Positions 37,620 to 45,819 of a stretch of DNA of 64,000 bases are shown here, piece by piece. Made by a program: the position numbers and the translations under genes. Position 1 is the first letter of the stretch. Each line of letters starts with the position of its first letter. The notes below the pieces were generated by a model. That model was given only the letters and a program-made list of their open reading frames with translations, was not told the DNA's origin and ran no database searches. The DNA is from Saccharopolyspora oryzae (GTDB lineage Bacteria > Actinomycetota > Actinomycetes > Mycobacteriales > Pseudonocardiaceae): NCBI RefSeq assembly GCF_027853915.1, contig NZ_JAQGLA010000003.1, forward strand, positions 62,001-126,000, written 5' to 3'.

Positions 37620-37643
37620 GGGGCGAGGTGGGGCAAACGGGGG
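37608..37643 (+). promoter_or_regulatory. MraZ operator: four 10-bp direct repeats
   Basis: GTGGGG occurs at 37608, 37618 and 37628, and CGGGGG at 37638, each exactly 10 bp apart. MraZ is known to bind TGGGN direct repeats with 5-bp spacers, as here. The array covers the -10 box, so MraZ should repress the cluster, including its own gene. Confidence 0.8.
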
Positions 37644-37779
37644 TCCCGCCGCTTTCGCCGGGCGCCGCTGATCACGGCCGGTGAGGGTTTCGGCCCGGGC
37701 GGTTCGCCCGGGGCGGAGTGCCGCTGCGGCGGGTCCGGGGCGCAGGACGAGCGGCCCGGGGCGGGGGAGGTGCACCGGG

Positions 37780-38211
37780 ATGTTTCTCGGTACCCATCAC
37801 CCGAAGCTCGACGACAAGGGGCGCTTGACGCTGCCGGCGAAGTTCCGGGAAGCCATGGCGGGGGGGTTGATGGTCACCAAGGGACAGGACCACTGCCTCT
37901 ACGTCTTCCCGCGCGACGAGTTCGAGCAGATGGCGCGCAAGGTCGCCGAGGCCCCGTTCACCAACGAGGCGGTCCGCGCCTACCAGCGCTACCTGTTCGC
38001 CGGGACCGACGAGCAGGAGCCGGACGGCCAGGGCCGCATCAAGATCGCCACCGAGCTGCGCCGCTACGCCGGGCTGACCAAGGAGTGCGTGGTCATCGGC
38101 GCGATCAACCGGTTGGAGATCTGGCAGGCGGAGAGGTGGCAGAGCTACCTCGACGACCACGAGGAGGGCTATGCGCAAGCGCGCGAGGAGGTGTTGCCGG
38201 GCGTCTTCTGA
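37780..38211 (+). CDS. mraZ: Transcriptional regulator MraZ
   Basis: 143 residues. Start at ATG 37780 ([20 protein letters not shown]) with GGGGGAGG upstream. Two AbrB-like SpoVT folds, each with the DxxGR motif ([15 protein letters not shown], then [16 protein letters not shown]). MraZ forms rings and represses the division and wall cluster through the GTGGGG repeats found here. First gene of the dcw cluster. A 296-bp gap separates it from rsmH, longer than usual. Confidence 0.95.
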   Translation: MFLGTHHPKLDDKGRLTLPAKFREAMAGGLMVTKGQDHCLYVFPRDEFEQMARKVAEAPFTNEAVRAYQRYLFAGTDEQEPDGQGRIKIATELRRYAGLTKECVVIGAINRLEIWQAERWQSYLDDHEEGYAQAREEVLPGVF

Positions 38212-38430
38212 TCGGTGCGCGTGTTGACAGCGGGGGATTCGGGTTTCGTGAGGCCTCGGTCCGCTCGGCTATCGCATGCCTGGTGCATCTTCCCCGGCAC
38301 CAGGACGCGACGGGCGGGCGGGGACCTGACGGGATCCGGACGTCCACACGAGACACTGGGATGCCAGAACATGTCCAGCCGGATCCCGGCACCGCCGAGC
38401 CCCTGAGCGGGCCGGCAATACCGACATCGC

Positions 38431-38458
38431 CACGCGCGGGCCTGCGGGCCCGCGCGTG
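38431..38458 (+). terminator. Hairpin in the mraZ-rsmH gap (possible attenuator)
   Basis: A perfect 12-bp GC stem, CACGCGCGGGCC (38431-38442) and GGCCCGCGCGTG (38447-38458), with a TGCG loop. It lies about 50 bp before the rsmH GTG. It could reduce read-through from mraZ into the division genes. The rest of the 38212-38507 gap shows no gene; a TTGACA at 38224 has no fitting -10 box. Confidence 0.5.
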
Positions 38459-38507
38459 CCGGTTGGCGGAGCACGACGGGAACGGCACGCGGGAGGGAGG
38501 GACCGCC

Positions 38508-39494
38508 GTGGCCGAACAGCGGTATGAACAGGGCGGATCCGCCCGCGACAAGCACGTGCCGGTGCTGTTGGACCGGACGTTGGAACTGCTCGAACCCGCG
38601 CTGTCCCGCGAGGGCGCGGTGGTCGTCGACGCCACGCTCGGGATGGGCGGGCACTCCGAGGCGATGCTGGCCGCGCACCCCGGGCTGACGCTGGTCGGGC
38701 TCGACCGCGACCCGGACGCGCTGCGGCTGGCCGGCGAGCGGCTCCAGCCGTACGCCTCGCGGATCCACCTGGTGCACGCCGTTTACGACGAGTGGGCCGA
38801 GGTGCTGGTCGACCTGGGACTGTCCGAGGTGGACGCCGCGCTGTTCGACCTCGGGGTCTCCTCGCTGCAGCTCGACGAAGCCGCCCGCGGTTTCGCCTAC
38901 GCCCAGGACGCGCCGCTCGACATGCGGATGGATTCGGGCGCACCGCGCACCGCCGCGGACGTGCTCAACACCTACTCGGCGGAAGAGCTGGCGCGGGTGC
39001 TGCGCGCCTACGGCGAGGAGAAGTTCGCGGGCAAGATCGCGTCCGCGATCGTCCGGGAGCGGCAGAAGGAACCGTTCAGCAACAGCGCTCGACTGGTGCA
39101 GCTGCTCTACGACACGGTGCCCGCGGCCAGCCGGCGCACCGGTGGTCACCCGGCCAAGCGCACCTTCCAGGCGCTGCGCATCGAGGTCAACGCCGAGCTC
39201 GACGTGCTCGAGCGGGCGCTGCCCGCGGCGCTGGACTCGCTGGCGGTCGGCGGCCGGATCGCGGTGATGTCCTACCACTCGCTGGAGGACCGGATGGTCA
39301 AGCGCGCGCTCGCCGAGCGGGTGAAGTCGCGGACCCCGGTCGACCTGCCGGTGGAACTGCCCGGGCACGGGCCGGAATTCCGCCTGCTCACCAGGGGCGC
39401 CGAAGTCGCCGGTGAGCAGGAGGTCGAAGTCAATCCGAGGGCTGCGTCGGTGCGGTTGCGCGCCGCGGAGCGCATCGGCGGGGGGAAGACATGA
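38508..39494 (+). CDS. rsmH: 16S rRNA (cytosine-1402-N4)-methyltransferase RsmH (MraW)
   Basis: 328 residues from a GTG at 38508, with GGGAGGGAGG upstream; longer in-frame starts reach into the gap but lack protein-like content. RsmH methylates C1402 in the ribosomal P site. The SAM-binding motif is in [15 protein letters not shown], with family signatures [17 protein letters not shown] and [14 protein letters not shown]. It is the standard second gene of dcw clusters. The ftsL gene follows after 94 bp. Confidence 0.95.
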   Translation: MAEQRYEQGGSARDKHVPVLLDRTLELLEPALSREGAVVVDATLGMGGHSEAMLAAHPGLTLVGLDRDPDALRLAGERLQPYASRIHLVHAVYDEWAEVLVDLGLSEVDAALFDLGVSSLQLDEAARGFAYAQDAPLDMRMDSGAPRTAADVLNTYSAEELARVLRAYGEEKFAGKIASAIVRERQKEPFSNSARLVQLLYDTVPAASRRTGGHPAKRTFQALRIEVNAELDVLERALPAALDSLAVGGRIAVMSYHSLEDRMVKRALAERVKSRTPVDLPVELPGHGPEFRLLTRGAEVAGEQEVEVNPRAASVRLRAAERIGGGKT

Positions 39495-39588
39495 GCAGCC
39501 GGGGGCGCGCGGGAGACGCGCCCCTGACTGCTCGGGACGTCGGCGTGCGGGTACCGGCGCGGGCGTCCACTGAGGAACGGGAGGCGGC

Positions 39589-40368
39589 ATGACAGCACCT
39601 GCACGCGCCAAGAAGGCCGCTTCGCGGTCGGGGTCCGAGGAACGCGCGCAGTCGGCCGCCAAGAAGCCCGCGGCGAAGAAGACGACGGCGACCAAGACCA
39701 CCGCGAAGTCCGCCACCAAGACGGACAAGCCGCGGTCGCGGTCGGCCGCGGCGGAACGCGCCTACGCGCGCCGCGAGGAGCGGCGGGAGCGCTCGACGCG
39801 GGAGCCGTCCGTGCGGCGACCGCGCCAGGTGCGCACCGGCTCCGAGGACCGCCGTCCGACCACGGCGAAGGCGAAGACCAGGGCGAAGCAGCTGCAGGAG
39901 CGGGTGGCGCTCGCGCGGCTGCCGCTGGTCGTCATGGTGATGTCGGTGCTGGCCGTCGGTCTGGCCGCGACGCTGTGGCTGTCCATCGCCGCGGTCAGCG
40001 GCAGCTACGAGCTGCAGCGCGGTGACGCCGAGATCGCGCAGCTCAACGAGCGCCGCGAGCGGCTGCTGCGCGAGGTCAGCTCGCTGGATTCGCCGCCGGC
40101 GATCCAGCGGCGCGCCACCGAGGACCTCGGCATGGTGCCCGGGCCGACCCCGGCGCACCTGGTGATGCAGCCGGACGGTTCGGTGCTGGTGGTCGGCGAG
40201 CCGGAGAAGGCCACGGTCCCGCCGCCCCCGGCGCCGCCCGCGCCGCCGGCGGGGGAGCAGCCGGCGGACCAGCAGCCAGTTGATCAGCTACCTGCGGAGC
40301 AGCAGCCCCCGGCCGGGGAGCAGCCGCCCGCTGAACAGCCGCCAGGGGTGGCGGCGGAGGGACGTTGA
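39589..40368 (+). CDS. ftsL: FtsL-like division protein (septum formation initiator family)
   Basis: 259 residues. A Lys/Ala/Arg-rich cytoplasmic tail (1-105), one membrane helix (about 108-132), a short coiled coil outside (QRGDAEIAQLNERRERLLRE), and a long Pro/Gln/Glu-rich tail with AEQQPPAGEQPPAEQPP-like repeats. Layout and position match actinobacterial FtsL (Rv2164c type), which joins FtsQ and FtsB to activate FtsW-FtsI at the septum. The basic and proline-rich extensions are common in the group. Its stop overlaps the ftsI start. Confidence 0.82.
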   Translation: MTAPARAKKAASRSGSEERAQSAAKKPAAKKTTATKTTAKSATKTDKPRSRSAAAERAYARREERRERSTREPSVRRPRQVRTGSEDRRPTTAKAKTRAKQLQERVALARLPLVVMVMSVLAVGLAATLWLSIAAVSGSYELQRGDAEIAQLNERRERLLREVSSLDSPPAIQRRATEDLGMVPGPTPAHLVMQPDGSVLVVGEPEKATVPPPPAPPAPPAGEQPADQQPVDQLPAEQQPPAGEQPPAEQPPGVAAEGR

Positions 40369-42224
40369 TGGCCCGCAGGTCGACCAGGATCATCCGCGGC
40401 CGCACCGCGCGCACCAACGTCGCCGGCAGCAACCGGCGGCTGCGCGTGGGGCGGCTGCTGATGGTGGTCGCGCTGGTGCTCGCCAGCGCGAAGCTGATCC
40501 AGGTGCAGGGTTTCGAAGCCAGCGCGCTGTCCGAACAGGCCTTGAAGCAGCGGTTGGACCGCTCGGTCATCCCGGCCGAGCGCGGGTCCATCATGGACCG
40601 CGGCGGCAACGTGCTGGCGTTCAGCAGCGAGGCCCGGCAGCTCTACGCCAACCCGCGCCTGCTCAACAAGGAGCTCGACGAGCAGCACGCGAAAGACCCG
40701 AGCAAGCCGACCGCGGCCGAGTACAAGCAGGAGATCGCGCGCTTCATCGCGCAGGAGCTGCCGGGCGTGATCACCGAGCAGGAGGTGCTCGACGCGCTGT
40801 TCCGCGACGTCGGGTTCACCTACTTCGGCCCCAAGATCGACCCGGGCAAGGCGCGGGAGATCACCACGAAGTACCCGCAGATCGGCTCGGAGTACCAGGC
40901 CACCCGCGAGTACCCGGGCGGTGATCTGGCGGCGAACATCATCGGCGCGGCGAACTGGCGCAAGGACGAGGTCCCCGGCAAGCTGCGCGGCCAGATCGGG
41001 CTGGAGTCCTCGATGGACTCGGTGCTGGCGGGCAAGGACGGCCAGCAGGTCTCCGACACCGCGCTCGGCTCGAACCTGGTCATCCCCGGCACCCGGGAGC
41101 TGGAGCCGGCGGTTCCGGGGTCCAACGTGGAGTTGACCATCGACTCCGACGTGCAGTTCATGCTGCAGCGCGAACTCGCCGACTACGCCCGCACGGCGCA
41201 GGCCAAGAACGCCAGCGCGGTGGTGCTGGACGCCAAGACCGGTGAGGTCTACGCGCTGGCCAACGACAAGACCTTCGACCCGAACGGCCAGTGGGGCGAG
41301 GACATCGGCAACCCGGCGGTGACCACGCCCTACGAGCCGGGTTCGGTGGCCAAGCTGATCACCGCGGCCGGGGCGATCGAGGACGGGATCATGAAGCCCG
41401 ACACGGTGCTCCAGGTGCCGGGCAGCATCAAGGTCGCGGACCGCACCGTCAGCGATGCGTGGCAGCACGGCACCATCCCGCTGACCTTCACCGGTGTGCT
41501 GGGCAAGTCCTCCAACGTCGGCACCCTGATGGCCGCCCAGCAGCTCGGCGAGCAGCGCTGGTACGACTTCGCCCGCAACTTCGGGCTGGGCCAGCGCACC
41601 GGCGTCGGACTGCCGGGCGAGAGCGGTGGAACCCTCCCGCCGCCCGACCAGTGGTCCGGCTCGTCGTTCGGGAACCTGCCGATCGGCCAGGGCCTTTCGA
41701 TGACCGTGCTGCAGATGGCCAGCATGTACCAGGCGATCGCCAACGACGGTGTCCGAGTGCCGCCGCGGATCATCTCCGCGGAGATCGGCCCGGACGGCAA
41801 CCGCGTCGAACGCCCCCGCCCGGAGGGCGTCCGCGTGGTCAGCCCGGAAACCGCGCACACGGTGAAGGACATGCTGCGGTCGGTGGTCCAGGAGGGCCCG
41901 AAACCGAACAACGGCACCGGCCCGGGCGCGGCGCTGCCGGGCTACCAGGTCTCCGGCAAGACGGGCACGGCCCAGCAGTACGACCCGGCCTGCAAGTGCT
42001 ACAGCAACTCGAAGCACTGGATCACCTTCGCGGGAGTCGTCCCAGCGGACAGCCCCCGCTTCGTGATCGGCCTGATGCTCGACCGCCCGGCCTACGGAAC
42101 CCAGGAGGGCTCGTCGGCGGCGCCCCTGTTCCACAACATCGCGTCCTTCCTGACCCAGCGCTACCAACTACCGCTGTCCAAGGAGCAAGCCCCGATCCAA
42201 ACCCTCCAACTCCCCACCCCGTGA
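40368..42224 (+). CDS. ftsI: Septal peptidoglycan transpeptidase FtsI (PBP3/PbpB)
   Basis: 618 residues. N-terminal membrane helix (about 30-48), dimerisation domain beginning AERGSIMDRGGNVLA, then the transpeptidase domain: SVAK with nucleophile Ser326 and Lys329, SSN (381-383) and KTG (531-533). It cross-links septal peptidoglycan as the partner of FtsW. ATG 40368 has GGAGG 7 bp upstream and overlaps the ftsL stop by one base; a TTG just before it is less likely. A strong terminator follows, where the cluster is interrupted. Confidence 0.95.
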   Translation: MARRSTRIIRGRTARTNVAGSNRRLRVGRLLMVVALVLASAKLIQVQGFEASALSEQALKQRLDRSVIPAERGSIMDRGGNVLAFSSEARQLYANPRLLNKELDEQHAKDPSKPTAAEYKQEIARFIAQELPGVITEQEVLDALFRDVGFTYFGPKIDPGKAREITTKYPQIGSEYQATREYPGGDLAANIIGAANWRKDEVPGKLRGQIGLESSMDSVLAGKDGQQVSDTALGSNLVIPGTRELEPAVPGSNVELTIDSDVQFMLQRELADYARTAQAKNASAVVLDAKTGEVYALANDKTFDPNGQWGEDIGNPAVTTPYEPGSVAKLITAAGAIEDGIMKPDTVLQVPGSIKVADRTVSDAWQHGTIPLTFTGVLGKSSNVGTLMAAQQLGEQRWYDFARNFGLGQRTGVGLPGESGGTLPPPDQWSGSSFGNLPIGQGLSMTVLQMASMYQAIANDGVRVPPRIISAEIGPDGNRVERPRPEGVRVVSPETAHTVKDMLRSVVQEGPKPNNGTGPGAALPGYQVSGKTGTAQQYDPACKCYSNSKHWITFAGVVPADSPRFVIGLMLDRPAYGTQEGSSAAPLFHNIASFLTQRYQLPLSKEQAPIQTLQLPTP

Positions 42225-42255
42225 CATCCCACGCGGCTACGGCGGCCAACTGCAG

Positions 42256-42290
42256 ATGAGGGGCGTGCTGCTCGGCAGCACGCCCCTCAT
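42256..42290. terminator. 15-bp hairpin after ftsI, bidirectional
   Basis: Perfect arms ATGAGGGGCGTGCTG (42256-42270) and CAGCACGCCCCTCAT (42276-42290) with a CTCGG loop, between the convergent ftsI and EccC-like genes. It marks the end of the first dcw sub-block. Confidence 0.85.
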
Positions 42291-42304
42291 GCACATGGTC
42301 CCTG

Positions 42305-44215
42305 CTAGGGACGGAGCAAGCGCCTGGACGGAGCGGGTTGTCCTCGCCAGCTGCCCCGCACCCGGTCGACCAGGTCTGCGACGCCGTCAGCTCGGGATTC
42401 GGCGCAGATCTCCATCGCCGGCCGGGGGTACCGCCGTTCCTTCTCCGCAGCAGCTTCCTCAGCCCGGATTCGAGCAGCCACCTCCGTGCTGTCGAGGCGG
42501 GGCAGCGCGGTGAGGAAGTGGAGCTTGTCCGGGTGCAGCCCTCGGCCAGGTTCGCGGGGCGGGACATGCTCGGCTGCTGACGAGTCGACTTGCGATTCGC
42601 TCGGGTCGCTCAGCCGCATCTCGACTCGGGTGTGCAGCAGTTCTCGCAGTTCAGGGTCGATCTCGGCCCACCTTTCGGCGGTGATGAACACGTGGATGCC
42701 GTACGCCGCGCCAGCTTCGACCAGGTGGTGCACCTCGTTCTCCAGGACCCCGAACGCCGTGCGGAACGCTTGCCAGTTGTCCACCAGCCAGAACACGTCG
42801 CCGTACGGGTCCTGGGGCAGAGCGCCGCGCAGCTTGCGCGCGCGGAAGTCCGCCATGCCGTTCACCTGCAGTTGGCAGAAGCCCTTCTGCCGCATGGTCA
42901 GCAAGGCCTTCAACTCGAAGATGATCTGCTGCACCGGGTGGATATCGGGTTGCTCGATGGCAGCGCCGACGTGCGGCAGATCGCGCAACTGCGCCAGCGA
43001 ACCGCCTCCGAGGTCGACGCAGTAGAGCTGGACTTCTCGAGGCGTGTGGGTCAAGGCCAGCGACGCCGCGAGAGTGCACATCGCGGTGGACTTCCCCGAA
43101 CCGGCAGCGCCCACGATCGCGCCGTGCCCGTCCAGGTCCAGCACCATCGGGCTCTGGCGGTGGTGGAACGGGACGTCGAGCAGCCCCACGGGCACTCGCA
43201 ACGGGCCGAGCTTCGGGCGCACATCTACCGGGCAGCCCCGATCATCGGTGTGCCGCAGCGGCGGGAGCAGAGCGTCCAACGTGAGCGGCGCGGCCAGCGG
43301 TGGGAGCCAGATGCTCCGCGATGCAGGAGCTTTGCCCCGGACGTCGGACAGCACGTTGCTCAGCAGGGTCTGGTCGGGCGGTCCGTGGGAGACATGAGCG
43401 GTCTTGAACTTCGTGATGCCGTTCGAGGTGCGGAGGTATCCGAGCCCCGGTTCTGTTGGCAGAGTCGAGGCATCGGGGACTCCGATCGCCGAGCGGGATT
43501 CTCCGGCGCTAAAGGTCCGCAGGGCGATGCGGCAGGTGATGAAGTGCTCGAATGCCTGGTTCTTCGCCTCCTCGAGCCGTTGTGATGCGAGGAGCATGTG
43601 AACCCCCAGCGAATTGCCCAACCGACCGACTACCTGCAGGACGTCGGCGAGCATCGGATGCATCGCCAGCATCTCGCTGAACTCGTCGAGGACCACGAAC
43701 AGCGCAGGCAACGGTTGTGCGCAGGCAGGATCGCCGAACTGCCGCTTCTGTCGGTATTCCCCGAAGTTCTCCGCTTGGGAGGATTCCAGCAGCTCCGTGC
43801 GGCGGTTCAACTCGCCGCACAGCACCTCGCACAACCTGGCGACCTGCGACGGCGCGCTGCACAAGTCGGAGGCGACGGCGGGTACGTGCGGCGTGTGCTC
43901 GAACTCCGAGAAGGTGGCGGCTCCCACGAACTCGGCCAGCACGAAGCTGACGTCGGTCGGCGGATGCGTGGCCATCAGGCCGAGCACGATGGTGCGCAGC
44001 AGTTCCGACTTGCCGGAGCCGGTGGCACCGATGCACAGGACGTGCTGAAAGTCCTTGAAGTCGAGCTCGACCGGTCGTCCTGCGTCATCCACCCCGAACG
44101 GGATCCGGTGGAGATCGGGGGTGGGACGTGGTGCCCAGGCTCGGTCCACGTCGAAGCATTGACCCAGGTTCCACAGCTCGTTCGGATCGGCGTTGCAGGC
44201 CGACGCCTCGGTCAT
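42305..44215 (-). CDS. EccC-like protein with two FtsK/SpoIIIE ATPase modules, soluble
   Basis: 636 residues without membrane helices. Module 1 has Walker A GATGSGKS (63-70) and VVLDEFSEML; module 2 has GAAGSGKST (about 368-376), CVDLGGGSL and VFWLVDNWQAF. These match ATPase modules 1 and 2 of type VII secretion EccC; the membrane part and third module are missing. In module 1 the EccC motif DFKGGATF is changed to EFVGAATF (Glu95), so that site may be impaired. No WxG100, EccB, EccD, EccE or mycosin genes lie nearby. It is related to the ATPase part of the protein at 61295. Role unknown. Confidence 0.85.
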   Translation of the reverse strand: MTEASACNADPNELWNLGQCFDVDRAWAPRPTPDLHRIPFGVDDAGRPVELDFKDFQHVLCIGATGSGKSELLRTIVLGLMATHPPTDVSFVLAEFVGAATFSEFEHTPHVPAVASDLCSAPSQVARLCEVLCGELNRRTELLESSQAENFGEYRQKRQFGDPACAQPLPALFVVLDEFSEMLAMHPMLADVLQVVGRLGNSLGVHMLLASQRLEEAKNQAFEHFITCRIALRTFSAGESRSAIGVPDASTLPTEPGLGYLRTSNGITKFKTAHVSHGPPDQTLLSNVLSDVRGKAPASRSIWLPPLAAPLTLDALLPPLRHTDDRGCPVDVRPKLGPLRVPVGLLDVPFHHRQSPMVLDLDGHGAIVGAAGSGKSTAMCTLAASLALTHTPREVQLYCVDLGGGSLAQLRDLPHVGAAIEQPDIHPVQQIIFELKALLTMRQKGFCQLQVNGMADFRARKLRGALPQDPYGDVFWLVDNWQAFRTAFGVLENEVHHLVEAGAAYGIHVFITAERWAEIDPELRELLHTRVEMRLSDPSESQVDSSAAEHVPPREPGRGLHPDKLHFLTALPRLDSTEVAARIRAEEAAAEKERRYPRPAMEICAESRADGVADLVDRVRGSWRGQPAPSRRLLRP

Positions 44216-44290
44216 GCACGTCCCCCCAAGCCTTCGCGGTGCGAGCCAGGTATATCAAGCCGCGCTGTGCCTGAATGCTCGGACGTCGGG

Positions 44291-45622
44291 TCAGGGTTTT
44301 GTTCTGATATGGGGGTTCTCGGCCGGGGTTTTGGTTCGGGAGAGGGTGAGGAAGAGGGCTGCTGCTGCGAAGCCGCAGCCGGACAGGAGGTAGAGGCCTG
44401 CGGAGGGGGAGTTGAGGGTGGTTTGGACCCAGTTCTTGGCGACCGGGGCCACGAAGCCGCCCAGGTTGCCCAGCGAGTTGATCAGGCCGATGCCCGCTGC
44501 TGCCGCCGTTCCCGTCAGGTAGGCCGCCGGGAAGGTCCAGAAGACCGGTTGGACCGAGATGTATCCGGCTGCCGCTATCGACAGGCCGGCTATCGCCAGG
44601 ACCGGGCTGGCGAAGTAGGCCGAGGCCGCGATGCCGACCGAGCCGCCCGCCACGCACGCCGCTGCGACGAAGCGCTTCTTCGGTTGGGCCAGGCGGTCGG
44701 CGCTGGTGGACACCGCGATGTTGACCAGCAGCGCGATGGTCCACGGGATCGCCGTGACCAGGCCGACGAGCAGTCCGACCTTGCTGCCGACCGCGTCCGC
44801 GACCTGCGTCGGCAGGTAGAAGGTCATGCCGTACACGCTGCACTGGATGAGGAAGTAGATCAGGCAGAAGTACAGCACCCGCGGATCGAGCAGTGCGCTC
44901 CGCAGCCGGTGCGGGCCGTGCGCCTGCTTCGCCTCCGCTTCCCGGTCGACCGCGTTCTGCAGCGCGTCGCGCTGGTCCGGGGTCAGCCACTTCGCGTCGG
45001 CCGGCTTGTTGTCCAGGTAGAAGAACGCCCACACCCCGACCGCGCAGGCGATCAGGCCCTCCACCGCGAACATCCACTGCCAGCCGAGGACACCGGCCAC
45101 GCCGTCGAGTTCCAGCAGCAGCCCGGACAGCGGTCCGCCCAGCACCGAGGCGAGCGGGATGCCGAAGTAGAACAGCGCGTTGCAGCGCGCCCGGTAGGCG
45201 TGCGGAACCCAGTGGGTGATGAACAGGATCACGCCGGGGAAGAAACCGGCTTCGGCCACGCCGAGCAGGAACCGCAGCAGGTAGAACAGGAACTCGTCGT
45301 TGACCAGGGCCATCGCGGCGGAGATCAGGCCCCAGGTGACCATGATCCGGCACATCCACCAGCGGGCGCCGACCCGCATCATGATCAGGTTGCTGGGCAC
45401 CTCGAACAGCGCGTACCCGATGAAGAACAGCCCGGCGCCGAGCGCGTAGGACGCTTCGGAGATGCCGGTGTGCGCCTGGAACTCCTCCTTGGCGAACCCG
45501 ATGTTCACGCGGTCCAGGAAGGCGATGACGTACATGAACAGCAGGAACGGCAGCAGCCGGACCATGACGTGCCGGATTGCGGTGGTCAGCGCCTCGTCGG
45601 ACGCCCGTTCGCCGGTGTGCAC
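44291..45622 (-). CDS. MFS transporter, anion:cation symporter (sugar-acid) type
   Basis: 443 residues, 12 membrane segments. GTG 45622 follows GAGGAGG. The first loop motif (IAFLDRVNIGFAKEEF) and EVPSNLIMMRVGARWW are typical of the ACS family, which takes up galactonate, glucarate, tartrate or similar organic anions by proton symport. It is divergent from a sugar-acid dehydratase gene, so the pair probably imports and breaks down one sugar acid. The EccC-like gene is 75 bp downstream on the same strand. Confidence 0.85.
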   Translation of the reverse strand: MHTGERASDEALTTAIRHVMVRLLPFLLFMYVIAFLDRVNIGFAKEEFQAHTGISEASYALGAGLFFIGYALFEVPSNLIMMRVGARWWMCRIMVTWGLISAAMALVNDEFLFYLLRFLLGVAEAGFFPGVILFITHWVPHAYRARCNALFYFGIPLASVLGGPLSGLLLELDGVAGVLGWQWMFAVEGLIACAVGVWAFFYLDNKPADAKWLTPDQRDALQNAVDREAEAKQAHGPHRLRSALLDPRVLYFCLIYFLIQCSVYGMTFYLPTQVADAVGSKVGLLVGLVTAIPWTIALLVNIAVSTSADRLAQPKKRFVAAACVAGGSVGIAASAYFASPVLAIAGLSIAAAGYISVQPVFWTFPAAYLTGTAAAAGIGLINSLGNLGGFVAPVAKNWVQTTLNSPSAGLYLLSGCGFAAAALFLTLSRTKTPAENPHIRTKP

Positions 45623-45645
45623 CCTGCCTCCTCGTCGAGGTAGTG

Positions 45646-45661
45646 GTACGAAATTTCGAAC
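45646..45661. promoter_or_regulatory. Near-palindromic operator candidate
   Basis: GTACGAAATTTCGAAC, a 16-bp palindrome with one mismatch, in the 197-bp gap between the divergent transporter and dehydratase genes. A further half site GTTCGAAAT lies at 45739-45747. The form suggests an IclR- or GntR-type repressor, but no such gene lies next to the pair. Confidence 0.45.
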
Positions 45662-45819
45662 ACTGTCCGTAATGCGGATCACGAGCCTAGGGGTGCCGTT
45701 CGGCGCGAGTCAATCGGCCGTTCGGTATAGCAATCGCTGTTCGAAATCGCGGATGGGCCGTTGCGTCCTGCTGGTCGAGCTGGTTACGTCGCAGCCAGGT
45801 ACTCGGCGAGGAGGGGTGC

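Noticed and set aside
37608-37643. Short direct repeats as a possible CRISPR or tandem repeat
   Set aside because: Unit of 10 bp with only four copies, placed over a promoter before mraZ; this is the MraZ operator. No CRISPR array or cas gene is seen in the window.
42305-44215. A type VII (ESX) secretion locus
   Set aside because: No WxG100 substrates, EccB, EccD, EccE or mycosin genes are nearby, and the ATPase lacks the membrane part and third module of EccC.
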